A DNA stretch of 64,000 bases from Campylobacter showae (GCF_900699785.1 NZ_LR535679.1:620001-684000); one strand, 5' to 3'; shown: positions 18,012 through 27,455, counted from the first letter of the stretch. Translations and numbers: made by a program. Notes: generated from the sequence alone by a model not told the origin.

Positions 18012-19598
18012 CTACATCTTGTCTTTTGCGGCTATGCCCATTAGCCCTAGAGCCGTTTTGATAGAGAGCGCGACGACGGCGAAAAGCTTTAAAAGCTCGT
18101 CCTCGTTTTCGCTGCCTACGACGCGATTTTCGTTGTAAAATTTATGAAAATTCGCAGCCAGGCTCTTTAGATAGTCGCAAATTTTATTTACCGCGCGCGT
18201 GTTAAAACTATCGACTAAAACATCGTTTAGCGCAAGCGCCTCAAATAACAAATTTTTGCCGTCTTCGTTCAAATTTGCAAATTTCACTCCAGCGACATCG
18301 GCGACATTCTTGCCAGCTTTTGCGAAAATTTGATTAATCCTTGCGTGCGCGTAGTTGATGTAAAATACCGGGTTTGAGCTATCCTCGCGCTTTAGCTCGT
18401 CCACGTCAAACTCCAGGTGCGTGTCGCAGCGCTTGCTAAGAAACATAAATCTAAGCGCCTCATAGCCGATCTCCTCGACCACGTCGCCCATCAGCACGAC
18501 GTTGCCAGCGCGCTTGCTCATCTTGTAGGCTTCGCCGTCTTTTAGCAGGCTCACCATCTGAGAAAGTATAATCTCGAGGCGATTTTCGTCGTATCCAAGC
18601 AGATGCAGCGCGGCCTTCATGCGCGCGATATAGCCGTGATGATCGGCGCCCCAGATGTTGATGCAGCGATCAAATCCGCGCCTAAATTTATCGTCGTGAT
18701 ATACCACGTCGCCGGCCAGATACGTGCCGCGGCCGTCTTCGCGCACGATGACGCGGTCTTTTTCGTCGCCTACTTCGCTTGATTTTAGCCAGATTTTACC
18801 CTCGCTCTCATAGATGCCGCCCTCGTTTTTTAAGCGTTCTAGCGTGAGCGGAAGCTTGTCATAATAGCTCTTCTCGCTAGCCCAGTTCTCGATGAAAATT
18901 TGCGCATCGGCTAAATTTTGCTTGATCAAAACAAGCACTCTATCCTTGCCGAATTCGGCCAGCTCGAGATTTCGACTCTCGTCGTAAAATATCTCTTTGC
19001 CGAATTTCTCTAGCGCTTCTTTTGCGATAGGCTCGATGTAGTCGCCGCGGTAAAATTTCTCCGGATACGCCACGTTTTCGCCAAATAAATTTTCGCGCGC
19101 CCAAAGCGAAATGGACGTGCCTAGAAGCTCGATTTGATTACCTGCGTCGTTGATGTAGTATTCAGTCGCGATATTTTCGCCAATGTGAAGCCCGACGCGA
19201 GCTAACGTATCGCCGAAAACCGCGCCCCTAACGTGCCCGATGTGAAGCGGACCGGTCGGATTTGCGCTGACGTACTCGAGCAAAATTTTCTCGCCGCTAG
19301 CTGCGCCGCCTTTTGCAAACTCGCTCGGATTTGCGAGGCTAGCTGAAGCAAATTTATCCAAAAATGCGGGCTTTAGTTTAAAATTTATATATCCGTTTAG
19401 CGCCGTAGCCTCAAAAACTTCGCTATTTTCAAATTTAGACACTAGCTCGGCTGCGATGGCTACGGGGGATTTTTTGAGCTGTTTCGCTAGGCTAAAAGTA
19501 GGCATCGCGTAGTGCGCCAAGCCCTTATCTTTTGGCTTTTCCAGCGCAAAGTCAAAGCTTGCGGCGCCTTTTATCTCGTTTATTACGCTTTTTTTCAA
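18012..19598 (-). CDS. argS: Arginyl-tRNA synthetase
   Basis: A class I aminoacyl-tRNA synthetase that charges tRNA-Arg. The 528-residue protein has the N-terminal tRNA-recognition region, the HIGH motif in NPTGPLHIGHVRGAVFGD (about residue 119), a KMSK signature (YKMSKRAGNVV, about residue 360) and the C-terminal DALR anticodon-binding domain (YAHARINQIF and later ALGLMGI). It ends the tatA-argS part of a conserved minus-strand block. The ATG lies 9 bases after the tatA stop. Confidence 0.96.
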   Translation of the reverse strand: MKKSVINEIKGAASFDFALEKPKDKGLAHYAMPTFSLAKQLKKSPVAIAAELVSKFENSEVFEATALNGYINFKLKPAFLDKFASASLANPSEFAKGGAASGEKILLEYVSANPTGPLHIGHVRGAVFGDTLARVGLHIGENIATEYYINDAGNQIELLGTSISLWARENLFGENVAYPEKFYRGDYIEPIAKEALEKFGKEIFYDESRNLELAEFGKDRVLVLIKQNLADAQIFIENWASEKSYYDKLPLTLERLKNEGGIYESEGKIWLKSSEVGDEKDRVIVREDGRGTYLAGDVVYHDDKFRRGFDRCINIWGADHHGYIARMKAALHLLGYDENRLEIILSQMVSLLKDGEAYKMSKRAGNVVLMGDVVEEIGYEALRFMFLSKRCDTHLEFDVDELKREDSSNPVFYINYAHARINQIFAKAGKNVADVAGVKFANLNEDGKNLLFEALALNDVLVDSFNTRAVNKICDYLKSLAANFHKFYNENRVVGSENEDELLKLFAVVALSIKTALGLMGIAAKDKM

Positions 19599-19607
19599 CG
19601 CCTTTCC

Positions 19608-19832
19608 TTACGCGTTTTTGGCCGTATCTTCAGTCTTTGCGGCGGTTGCGGTTTCTTCTTTTTTCTCTTCTACTTTTTCTACGTTCTCGGCTTTTTTATC
19701 GTCTTCCATTTCCGATTTGAAGCTCTTTATTCCCTTACCTAGTCCTTTTGCGAGCTCGGGGATCTTTTTCGCTCCAAAAAGCAAGACCACGATAAGTAAA
19801 ATAATAAGCAATTGTTGGACGCTTGGACCCAT
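19608..19832 (-). CDS. tatA: Twin-arginine translocase subunit TatA
   Basis: TatA forms the pore-like assembly of the Tat pathway, which exports folded proteins. The 74-residue protein has a short membrane helix (VQQLLIILLIVVLLFGAKKIP), the conserved hinge before the amphipathic helix (ELAKGLGKGIKSFKSEM), then a charged Lys/Glu tail. AGGAG precedes the ATG. It sits between gmk and argS on the same strand. Likely clients in this window include the aldo/keto-reductase-like protein, PetA, and the binding protein at 54481. Confidence 0.93.
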   Translation of the reverse strand: MGPSVQQLLIILLIVVLLFGAKKIPELAKGLGKGIKSFKSEMEDDKKAENVEKVEEKKEETATAAKTEDTAKNA

Positions 19833-19872
19833 TTTTTCTCCTTTTGATTTTCGTTATATTAGCATAATTTTA

Positions 19873-20481
19873 TCAATTATTCCATTTGTTAATAATCTCT
19901 TTTGCATCTAAATTTGACGTTTTTAGGCGCATCGAGCGCAAAATCCCGCGCAAATTTTCGTAGCAGTTTTGCAAGTCGTCGTTTATCAAAAAATAATCGT
20001 ACTCTAAGATATGCTCCATCTCGCCGACCGCGTTTATCAGGCGCTTTTCGATGGCTTCCGCGCTATCGGTGCCGCGATTTTGCAGCCTTGATTTTAACTC
20101 GTTTTTGCTGGCAGTCGTGATAAAAACGGAGGTGATATTTTCGGCAAATTTTGATTTTGCGATGTTAAAGCCTTGCACGTCGATATCAAAAATAGCTATT
20201 TTGCCCTCTTTAAGCGCCTTTAAAACGGGCTTTAGCGAGGTGCCGTAGTAGTTGCCGTGCACGCACGCCCACTCCAAAAACTCATCCGCGTCTATACCTT
20301 TTTTAAACTCGTCTTCGCCTATAAAATAATAATTCACACCCTCGACCTCGCCCTGCCTCGGCGCTCTCGTGGTGCTTGAGATCGAAAAATAAAGATCGTT
20401 TTCCTCTTTTAAAAGACGGCTTAAAAGCGTGCTTTTGCCGCTACCGCTAGGGCCTGAGACGATTAAAATTTGCCCTTTCAA
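19873..20481 (-). CDS. gmk: Guanylate kinase
   Basis: Phosphorylates GMP to GDP. The 202-residue protein has the P-loop SGPSGSGKSTLLSRL at residues 8-18 and the GMP-binding region TTRAPRQGEVEGVNYYF. It also has EFLEWACVHGNYYGT and the lid Arg in RLQNRGTDS. The start codon abuts the stop of the upstream acidic-protein gene, so translation is coupled. The order acidic protein-gmk-tatA-argS is one I recall from C. jejuni. Confidence 0.96.
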   Translation of the reverse strand: MKGQILIVSGPSGSGKSTLLSRLLKEENDLYFSISSTTRAPRQGEVEGVNYYFIGEDEFKKGIDADEFLEWACVHGNYYGTSLKPVLKALKEGKIAIFDIDVQGFNIAKSKFAENITSVFITTASKNELKSRLQNRGTDSAEAIEKRLINAVGEMEHILEYDYFLINDDLQNCYENLRGILRSMRLKTSNLDAKEIINKWNN

Positions 20482-22074
20482 CTATTTTTCCTCAAAGCTT
20501 ATATTGATTTTTATGTTGAGATTTTTTAGCGCCTCTCGCAGTTCGCCGTCTTGCAACGAATTTTCTAGATTTTTAGCTACGGCGTCTGAAATTTGAGCCT
20601 TTAGCTCGTTTATCTTTGACGTCGTTTGAGCTTTTTGCGAGCTCAAATTTGCCGCTTCGCCGCCATCAAATCCGCTTTCGTTAAGCGCCATGGCCATATC
20701 TTTTTCGCTGATTTGCTCGATATCGCCGTACTCGCTCGGATGGAGTTCCTGCACTATTTCAGGCTCGTTTTGTATGTCGTCAGATTCGATGATTTCTTGC
20801 ACGTCTTGCTCCAAGCCCGCTTCCGCCTCGTCTTGCTGCTCATCCGCAGCAAAAATATCCTCCGCAAGCTCGCCGTCTAAAACATCTTGCGCCAAATTTT
20901 CCTCAGTCGCAAACTCCGCCAGCTCCGTCTCGCCGGCCGCTTCTGTGTCGCCCGGCAAAAACTCATCGCCTAAGGCGCTATTTTTGACCTGTACCATTTG
21001 CTCGTCGGACTCGTCAAATTTCATATCTACGTCGGCAAAGATATCATCTTGCTCTTTGGCTTCTTCTATCGTAAACTTATCGTCATTTTCCTTTTGTTCA
21101 AGGCTTTGCGGAACTTCAGGCTCGTCCGCGCTATCCATATCGGAAAACTCGGCTATATCAAGCTCGTCCGCCGTTTCAAATTTAGCCTCCAAAGGCTCGT
21201 TGCTCGCATCCAAATTTTCAGATAGCTCGTCCATCTTGTCTATTTCATCGATTTGATGCTTGATATCCTCGATACTGCCGTCAAAGTCAAGCTCAAATTT
21301 ATCTTGAGCCTCTTCGAGCTCCTCTTCGCCGTCCGCGGCGACAAACTCCGTTGCGCCGAGTTCAGGTTCGTCCGCCGTCTCAAATTTTATATCCATAAGC
21401 TCATCCGGCGCATCCAAATCCGCAGAAAGATCGTCAAATTTATCGTCTTTTGCGGCTATTTCAAACTCGTCAAATTCCATAGCCTCATCGTCCACACCGT
21501 CCAAATCTAGCTCTTCGTCTCCGAGTTTTTCGCTTAGCTCGTCCATATCGTCGATAGCTTTTACGATCTCGTTTAGCTCGTCAAAGGCGCTATCTTTGCC
21601 TGATGCCGCTTGCGAAATATCGTCAAGCTCGTCGTCTAGCCTAAGCTCGCCCGGATCCAGTTCCATGATCTCGTCTTCAAAGACGTCTTCAGCCGGATCG
21701 TCTATAAACTCAAACCCTTTGACCAAGGCCTCGGCGGTTTCGTCTCTTGCCGCAGCAGGCTCGGCGCTCTTTGTTTTACTCGCCAGATCCTCCACGATAG
21801 TGATAAATTCCGTCGGCAAAAACGGCTTTGGCAGTATCCTGTCGGCATTTTCAAAGGTCGGAGAATTTTTAGAGGAAAGGTATAAAATTTTATTTGCGAA
21901 TTCTTTTAGGTTCATCTCTTTTGCGTCGATATCGCTGTCGATGATAAGCACGTCAAAAACTCCGCTAAGCTCGCTAGCGTCGCCGATCTCGACGTATTCG
22001 TAACCCATTTTGCTAAGAGCCAGCGTCGCCAAGCGCGATACCGCGGGATTGGCGTTTACAAGAACGATTTTCAC
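20482..22074 (-). CDS. Highly acidic protein with receiver-like N-terminal domain
   Basis: A 530-residue protein between fliR and gmk, a place held by a 'highly acidic protein' in C. jejuni as I recall. Residues about 1-115 resemble a response-regulator receiver: IVLVNANPAVSR, the phospho-acceptor-like LIIDSDID near residue 47, LYLSSKN near 70 and ILPKPFLP near 84. The usual N-terminal acidic pair is Asn, so phosphorylation is doubtful. Residues about 120-450 are dominated by Asp and Glu in loose repeats (MDELSE and ETADE occur several times) and are probably disordered. The last ~60 residues form a basic helical segment ending KINISFEEK. The function is unknown. Confidence 0.85.
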   Translation of the reverse strand: MKIVLVNANPAVSRLATLALSKMGYEYVEIGDASELSGVFDVLIIDSDIDAKEMNLKEFANKILYLSSKNSPTFENADRILPKPFLPTEFITIVEDLASKTKSAEPAAARDETAEALVKGFEFIDDPAEDVFEDEIMELDPGELRLDDELDDISQAASGKDSAFDELNEIVKAIDDMDELSEKLGDEELDLDGVDDEAMEFDEFEIAAKDDKFDDLSADLDAPDELMDIKFETADEPELGATEFVAADGEEELEEAQDKFELDFDGSIEDIKHQIDEIDKMDELSENLDASNEPLEAKFETADELDIAEFSDMDSADEPEVPQSLEQKENDDKFTIEEAKEQDDIFADVDMKFDESDEQMVQVKNSALGDEFLPGDTEAAGETELAEFATEENLAQDVLDGELAEDIFAADEQQDEAEAGLEQDVQEIIESDDIQNEPEIVQELHPSEYGDIEQISEKDMAMALNESGFDGGEAANLSSQKAQTTSKINELKAQISDAVAKNLENSLQDGELREALKNLNIKINISFEEK

Positions 22075-22138
22075 GAATTCTCCTTTTTATACCTAAAAAA
22101 CGTATTTTAAAACATTTTCCATTACTTCAAGCTTAGTT

Positions 22139-22900
22139 TTAGAAAAATAGCGACGGAAGGTCGTTGATAACGCGAAGCACCAGCTGCCTAAAAAGCTCCA
22201 TCATGCCCGCTAGTATCGCAATCAGCACAGCAAAGCCGATTGTGATCTTGATCGGATAGCCCACGACTAGCAGGTTAAACTGCGGCATCGTCTTCATCAG
22301 CATGCCAAAAATCAAATCAGAAAGCAGCGAAAGCGCCAAAATCGGGAATGAAATGATAAATCCGAAGGTAAACAAATTTATCATGGACTTTGAGGCGTAC
22401 TGCACGATATCGGGACTCGGATAAAAGCCGCCCAGCGGCACGTGCGTGAGGGAATTTGAGATAAAAAGCAAGATCAAATGGTGCCCGTCGAAGGCCAAAA
22501 AGGTCATGAGCGCGAGAAAATTTATGATATTTGAGATCACGGGCGAGCTAAGGCCGGTCTGCGGATCAAGCACCGAAGCCATTGAAAAACCCATGATCAT
22601 CGATATCTGCTCGCCCGCTAACTGCAAACTAGCAAAAACGATGTGAAGTAGCAGCCCTGCGCAAACACCCAGCGCCGCCTCGCTCACGATCTCGACGGCT
22701 AGATAGTAAATTTCGCCGTTTTTAATGCTAGCAAGCGGAAACAAAAATAGCGTGAGTAAAAACGAAAACGCGGTCTTGACGCTCATAGGGATCTGCTCGT
22801 GTCCGTAAAATGGGAAAAATAGCATCAGCCCGCCGATACGCGCAAACAGTAGCATAAAGGTGATGACGCGCTCGGGCGCGAAAAACTCGACTAGTTCCAC
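22139..22900 (-). CDS. fliR: Flagellar biosynthetic protein FliR
   Basis: FliR is part of the FliPQR export gate of the flagellar type III secretion apparatus in the inner membrane. The 253-residue protein has about six hydrophobic helices. Family features include FARIGGLMLFFPFYG, an internal PVISNIINFLALMTFLAFDG and GFIISFPILALSLLSDL. The C-terminus reads FRQLVLRVINDLPSLFF. Upstream, about 424 bases separate it from the ABC ATPase gene, so it probably has its own promoter and leads the fliR-acidic protein-gmk-tatA-argS run. Confidence 0.94.
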   Translation of the reverse strand: MELVEFFAPERVITFMLLFARIGGLMLFFPFYGHEQIPMSVKTAFSFLLTLFLFPLASIKNGEIYYLAVEIVSEAALGVCAGLLLHIVFASLQLAGEQISMIMGFSMASVLDPQTGLSSPVISNIINFLALMTFLAFDGHHLILLFISNSLTHVPLGGFYPSPDIVQYASKSMINLFTFGFIISFPILALSLLSDLIFGMLMKTMPQFNLLVVGYPIKITIGFAVLIAILAGMMELFRQLVLRVINDLPSLFF

Positions 22901-23324
22901 CTGACTCTTTCGTTTTAAATTTAAATGCCGTTATTTTAGGGTTAAATCCTTGAAAATTCGGTAAATTTGAAAGCTGAATGAAAACGTGCCGAAATTTTGG
23001 CGCTGCCGAGCACGGTAAATGCTGCTTTGAGCGCTAAATTTGTGCACGCAGTTACCCATTTACAATTCGGACCGTTTAATTTTATCGACCGCCTTGAATT
23101 TTTGTTTTTGGGTTAAATTTTAGTTTTGCGGGACGATAAGATATAGCCGTTCGTTTTTGTTGGCTACCGAAGTCAAAACTAGGCCTGCCGCGGCAAATTT
23201 AACAAGTCGCTACGCCTTGCGAATCCAAAGCGTCTTAAGATAAATTTGACTTAAAAAATAGCTCGTAAATTTGGCGCACAAATTTTAAATGGCAAATTTG
23301 AAAACTCGCCGCCTATAAAAATAT
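22901..23324. other. Intergenic region upstream of fliR
   Basis: About 424 AT-rich bases hold no convincing gene. A 21-base sequence starting AAAATTCGGTAAATTTG at 22953-22973 recurs exactly at 62303-62323. A promoter for fliR is expected here on the minus strand, but I could not single one out. Confidence 0.4.
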
Positions 23325-23981
23325 TTAAATAGCTTCAGGAGAAATTAAAGAGAATTTTTTGTCTTCGAGGCGGTAAACCTCGTCGCATCTTTGCGCAAGC
23401 TCGTTGTCGTGAGTGACCAAAACCAGCGCCGCATCATTTGCTTTGATATAGTTAAATAGCGTTTGCATCACTTCGTTTGCGGTCTGCTTGTCTAGATTTC
23501 CCGTCGGCTCGTCGGCAAATATCACGCGCGGCTTTTTACAAAGCACTCTAGCGATAGAGACGCGCTGCTGCTGCCCGCCGCTTAGCTCGCCTACTTTTTG
23601 ATTCATTACGCCGTCTATCTTTAAATTTGCCAAAATTTCATCGTCGATTTTTTGCGCGGATAAAACGGAGGCCAACTCGATATTTTCGTGCGCGCTAAAG
23701 CCTTTAAAAAGATAGTGCGCCTGAAAAATGATACCGAAATCAAATCTGCGGATACGCAAAAGCTCATTTGCCGTTAGATCGTAAAGCGACTTACCGCCGT
23801 AGATAACTTCGCCGTTTTTGGGTCGCAAAAGAGTGGAAAGTATATGGAGTATAGTTGATTTGCCGCAGCCGCTGACGCCCGTTATGGCGCAGCTGCCGCC
23901 GGCATTTACGCTTAAATTTACATCCTCAAAGAGCGTATAATCATACGCAAAGCCTAGATTTACGCCCTTTAAGATTTCCAT
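23325..23981 (-). CDS. ABC transporter ATP-binding protein, LolD/MacB-like
   Basis: A 218-residue nucleotide-binding subunit. Walker A is GVSGCGKST (about residue 37), the signature is LSGGQQQRVSIARVL, Walker B is RVIFADEPTG and the switch His is LVTHD. The pattern places it in the MacB/LolD/FtsE-type family. LolD releases lipoproteins from the inner membrane. No permease is adjacent in this window, so its partner is elsewhere or unknown. It follows tsf on the same strand with a 6-base gap, an arrangement I recall from C. jejuni. FtsE is an alternative assignment. Confidence 0.88.
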   Translation of the reverse strand: MEILKGVNLGFAYDYTLFEDVNLSVNAGGSCAITGVSGCGKSTILHILSTLLRPKNGEVIYGGKSLYDLTANELLRIRRFDFGIIFQAHYLFKGFSAHENIELASVLSAQKIDDEILANLKIDGVMNQKVGELSGGQQQRVSIARVLCKKPRVIFADEPTGNLDKQTANEVMQTLFNYIKANDAALVLVTHDNELAQRCDEVYRLEDKKFSLISPEAI

Positions 23982-23987
23982 TAAATT

Positions 23988-25052
23988 TTAGCCTATTTGC
24001 GCCGCAACCTCGGCCGCAAAGTCCTCGTTTTTCTTCTCTAGGCCTTCGCCAAGCTCGAAGCGAACGTATTTTACTACTTCGATCTTGCCGCCTAGCTCTT
24101 TGCTTTTTTCTTCAACGACTTGCTCGATAGTTTTTTTATCGTCCATTACGTAAAACTGTCCAAGTAGCGTAAGGCGCTGATCTAAAACGGTGTTGTCCGC
24201 GTAAAATCTCTCGATCTTGCCAGGGATGATCTTATCCCAAATTTTCTCAGGTTTGCCCTCGGCTTTTAGCTCTTCTTCGATTGCTTTTGTAGCTTTTGCA
24301 AGCTCTGCATCGCCTATCTGGCAGCGGCTAGCATACTCAGGTATGTGATGAAGCGGTTTACCTAGGCGTTTTAGCTCTTCATTATCTTTTTCAAGTTCGG
24401 CGCGAAGCGCGATAAATTCCTTCTCGACAAACTCTTTGTCAAGGTCTTTATAGCTTATAACGCTTGGTTTCATAGCAGCTGCGTGCATGCACAAATTTCT
24501 TGCAAATTCAGCCGCTTTGTTTGCGATTTCTGCGCTTTGGCAAGCTAGGCCGATTAGTACGCCTACGCGGCCGTTTGAGTGTACGTAGCCGTTTACTACG
24601 CCTTTGTCGTCCGCTTTTATAGTCTCAAAGCGGCGAACGACCAAATTTTCGCCGATAGTAGCGATCTGGCTTTTGAAATAATCCTCAAATTTAACGCCGT
24701 TGATAACGCTTGCGTTTAGACTCTCGACGTCTTTTATCAAATTTGTTTGGATGTGCACCGTAGTGTCTTTGGTCAAATTTTGAAACTGAGCGTTTTTAGC
24801 GACGAAGTCGGTCTCAGAGTTTATCTCGCTGATGGTTGCGGTTTTGCAGTGATCGCAAACAACAACGCTCACAAGACCCTCGCTAGCTAGGCGGTCAGCC
24901 TTTTTAGCAGCTTGACCTAGACCCTTTTCGCGCAGGATATCGACGGCTTTTTCCATATCGCCGTTAGCCTCGGCTAGCGCCTTTTTGCAGTCCATCATTC
25001 CGGCTCCGGTTGATTCGCGGAGCTCTTTTACCATTTGTGCGCTGATTTCCAT
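23988..25052 (-). CDS. tsf: Translation elongation factor Ts
   Basis: EF-Ts is the guanine-nucleotide exchange factor for EF-Tu. The N-terminal UBA-like domain contains VKELRESTGAGMMDCKKAL, followed by AVDILREKGLGQAAKKADR. The core contains SETDFVAKNAQF, the EF-Tu-contacting motif, and the C-terminal region ends VEVVKYVRFELGEGLEK. At 354 residues it is longer than E. coli EF-Ts, as is typical of Campylobacterota. The start shares a base with the rpsB stop, so the genes are translationally coupled. Confidence 0.97.
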   Translation of the reverse strand: MEISAQMVKELRESTGAGMMDCKKALAEANGDMEKAVDILREKGLGQAAKKADRLASEGLVSVVVCDHCKTATISEINSETDFVAKNAQFQNLTKDTTVHIQTNLIKDVESLNASVINGVKFEDYFKSQIATIGENLVVRRFETIKADDKGVVNGYVHSNGRVGVLIGLACQSAEIANKAAEFARNLCMHAAAMKPSVISYKDLDKEFVEKEFIALRAELEKDNEELKRLGKPLHHIPEYASRCQIGDAELAKATKAIEEELKAEGKPEKIWDKIIPGKIERFYADNTVLDQRLTLLGQFYVMDDKKTIEQVVEEKSKELGGKIEVVKYVRFELGEGLEKKNEDFAAEVAAQIG

Positions 25053-25852
25053 TACTCTTCGTCCTCGCTGAAGTCCTCTGAGAAGTCTTCGTTAACAGCT
25101 TCGTTTACGACTGCGTCTTTTTCGGCTTGACTTACGGCCTCTTTGCCTTCTTCTAGCTCACCGCCGTCTTTTTCAAGCTGAGAGCGTCCCTCGATGATAG
25201 CCTCAGCCATCTCTTGGCAGAAAAGCTGAACCGAGCGGATCGCGTCGTCGTTGCCAGGGATCGGGAAGTCGATAACGTCAGGATCGCAGTTTGTGTCGAT
25301 CGGAGCTACGACAGGGATTTTTAGGCGGTTAGCCTCTTGTACGGCGATTTTTTCTTTTACGGTGTCGATGACGAAAATCATATCAGGCACGGTTTTTAGG
25401 TTTCTGATACCGCCTAGAGACGCTAGAAGCTTCTCTTTTTTGCGGCGAAGCATTAGAGCTTCTTTTTTAGTTAATAAATTTATAGAGCCGTCTTCTTCCA
25501 TAGCCTCGATTACTTCGAGCTTGCGGATAGATTGACGGATAGTGCCGAAGTTCGTCATCATGCCGCCTAGCCAGCGGTGATTTACGTACGGCATGCCGCA
25601 TTTTTCGGCATACTCTTTTAGGGTTGCGCCGGCTTGCTTTTTAGTACCTACGAAAAGTATAGTCTTACCCTCTGCAGCTGCGTCGCGAACGACGTTATAA
25701 GTGTAGCGGAAGTAGCGGATAGTTTTTTGTAGATCTATGATATAGATACCTTTTCTCTCGCCGAAAATGAATTTTTTCATCTTCGGATTCCATCTGCGTG
25801 TTTGGTGTCCGAAATGAACGCCGCACTCCAGTAAATCTCTCATTGTTACCAT
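25052..25852 (-). CDS. rpsB: 30S ribosomal protein S2
   Basis: S2 (uS2) is assembled late into the 30S subunit and is needed for binding of S1. The 266-residue sequence has [39 protein letters not shown] and [12 protein letters not shown]. It ends with an acidic tail (repeats of DFSEDFSED). AAGGAG lies shortly upstream of the ATG. A promoter with TATAAT on the minus strand lies about 115 bases upstream inside a large dyad. Confidence 0.97.
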   Translation of the reverse strand: MVTMRDLLECGVHFGHQTRRWNPKMKKFIFGERKGIYIIDLQKTIRYFRYTYNVVRDAAAEGKTILFVGTKKQAGATLKEYAEKCGMPYVNHRWLGGMMTNFGTIRQSIRKLEVIEAMEEDGSINLLTKKEALMLRRKKEKLLASLGGIRNLKTVPDMIFVIDTVKEKIAVQEANRLKIPVVAPIDTNCDPDVIDFPIPGNDDAIRSVQLFCQEMAEAIIEGRSQLEKDGGELEEGKEAVSQAEKDAVVNEAVNEDFSEDFSEDEE

Positions 25853-25962
25853 GAGTTTTCTCCTTGTGGGTTTCCCCGAAATTTAGGTTTCTCCTCCACA
25901 CCCATTAACATTTGCTTTTAACAAACGCAACCAAATTTTAGGACTGGTGTGTGTGAATTGAA

Positions 25963-26018
25963 GCTTGGATTATATTTAAAAATAGCTAAATTAAAGCTAA
26001 ATTTAATATAATCCAAGC
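25963..26018 (-). promoter_or_regulatory. Dyad with back-to-back TATAAT boxes upstream of rpsB
   Basis: Exact 14-base arms GCTTGGATTATATT (25963-25976) and their complement (26005-26018) flank a 28-base AT-rich centre with partial symmetry around TAGCTAAATTAAAGCTA. Each arm holds a TATAAT. The minus-strand copy (25969-25974) is well placed for rpsB-tsf transcription with a leader of about 110 bases. The plus-strand copy (26007-26012) would point antisense towards iadA. Confidence 0.6.
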
Positions 26019-26054
26019 CTAGGCGCGGTTAAATTTTGCGCTGCAAAGATGAGA

Positions 26055-26075
26055 TGCTCGCAAGCGGTGCGAGCA
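26055..26075 (-). terminator. Short hairpin downstream of iadA
   Basis: TGCTCGCA and its complement TGCGAGCA form a perfect 8-bp stem with a 5-base loop about 50 bases after the iadA stop. There is no T run, so this is a weak candidate for the iadA 3' end. Confidence 0.3.
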
Positions 26076-26125
26076 AGATCATACGTCAAATTTAAACTCG
26101 CCAAATTTAATAAAGCGGCGAAATT

Positions 26126-27265
26126 TCACTCAAAAAATCCCTTTTTCACGAGCTTGCCCTCTTTCACGCAAAACTCCCCTTTCGCGATCACGCTATCTAG
26201 GTTTAGTGCTTCGTCAAATACCGCAAAATCGGCGTCAAAACCTACCTTTATCTCGCCTTTACCGCTTAAATTTAGGTATTTTGCGACGTTTTTACCCATC
26301 ATGCTTAGCGCTTGCGGGATGGTTAGGATTTTATTTTTCACGCAGGCTTGCAAGACCTCTAAATTCGTCTCGCACGAAGCGCAGCCGTAGCCCACTAGCG
26401 CGCCGTTCTCGTCAAATCTAGGCACGCTGCCGTTGCCGTCCGAGCTCATCGTTAGGCGCTCTAAATTTAGCCCGTTAGCTAGCCCGTACTCGATAGCTTC
26501 GTGAAGCGGCATAAACTGGCTTCCGCCGCTCGTGATGTCGATATAGCCGCCCATTTTTTGAAATTTGATCGCCTCGTCAAAAAGCTCCTTTGTCCGCGCG
26601 CAGTGCGTCGGCGAAAAGTAATTAACCGGGAACGAATAGTCCTTGATCACGCCAAAAATCAGGTCAAATTTATCCGCGAGCCCGCCCATGTGCATATGCA
26701 GCACGCCGCCTTTTTTCGAGATCATGCCGCCGATGCGTATCTGCGTCAGGGTCCTAATTAGCTCCTGCGCGGTCGGGTAGCTGCCGCGGTTGTCGCTCAT
26801 CGCGATCTTACAGCCGATGACCTTGTCGATGAGCACCAGATCGCGCGTGACGGAGCCAGTAAATGTGACGCTAGGCAGCGCATAAGAGCCTGTGTGGATG
26901 AAGGTCGAAATGCCCTCGTATTCAAGCGCTTTGGCCTTTGAGTAGAGATTTTCGAGGCTCCTCGTGCACCCATCCGTACCCAGCGTCCCCACGACCGTCG
27001 TCGTGCCGTAGCGGATGATCCCAGATAGCGTTATTTCGGGCGTTCGAGAGTGATAGCCCGCCTCGCCGCCGCCACCCGTGATGTGCACGTGCTGATCGAT
27101 GAGCCCAGGCGCTAAAATTTTACCCTCTAGATCGTAAACCTCAAGTCCCTCAATACGAAAATCAAGCCTCTTGGAAACGGCTAAAATTTTACCTCCGCCG
27201 AGCAAAATGTCGCTCTTGCCGACGTGTTCTGGCGCGTATAGATCGGCATTTTTAAGTAACAGCAT
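26126..27265 (-). CDS. iadA: Isoaspartyl dipeptidase (beta-aspartyl peptidase)
   Basis: A cytoplasmic amidohydrolase that cleaves isoaspartyl dipeptides arising from protein damage and releases aspartate. At 379 residues it is close to the usual ~390. The binuclear-metal motif is DQHVHITGGGGEAGYHSRTPE (residues ~67-87). Other landmarks are GTLGTDGCTRSLENLYSKA, a metal-binding HMHMGG, and the late catalytic Asp in TMSSDGNGSVP. The C-terminal strands AVFDEALNLDSVIAKGE close the beta-sandwich. AGGAG precedes the ATG. It appears to be a single-gene unit. Confidence 0.92.
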   Translation of the reverse strand: MLLLKNADLYAPEHVGKSDILLGGGKILAVSKRLDFRIEGLEVYDLEGKILAPGLIDQHVHITGGGGEAGYHSRTPEITLSGIIRYGTTTVVGTLGTDGCTRSLENLYSKAKALEYEGISTFIHTGSYALPSVTFTGSVTRDLVLIDKVIGCKIAMSDNRGSYPTAQELIRTLTQIRIGGMISKKGGVLHMHMGGLADKFDLIFGVIKDYSFPVNYFSPTHCARTKELFDEAIKFQKMGGYIDITSGGSQFMPLHEAIEYGLANGLNLERLTMSSDGNGSVPRFDENGALVGYGCASCETNLEVLQACVKNKILTIPQALSMMGKNVAKYLNLSGKGEIKVGFDADFAVFDEALNLDSVIAKGEFCVKEGKLVKKGFFE

Positions 27266-27455
27266 ATTTTCTCCTTTGCTTTGGATTTTTGATTTTAAAT
27301 TTATGTTTTTCGGCTTATTTTCATTGCGATGTCACGCCGTCATTTTACATCAAATTTGATAAAAACTAGATATTTCGGTTTTATTGGAGAAGCGGTAGTT
27401 TGAGTGATGCTTGGTTTTATTTTTGTAGATTTAGCGGGGCGTCAAATTTAGCCGA

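Noticed and set aside
25853..25960. Autoregulatory S2-binding leader of rpsB
   Set aside because: The leader is of suitable length but I could not see a structure matching known S2 leader motifs.
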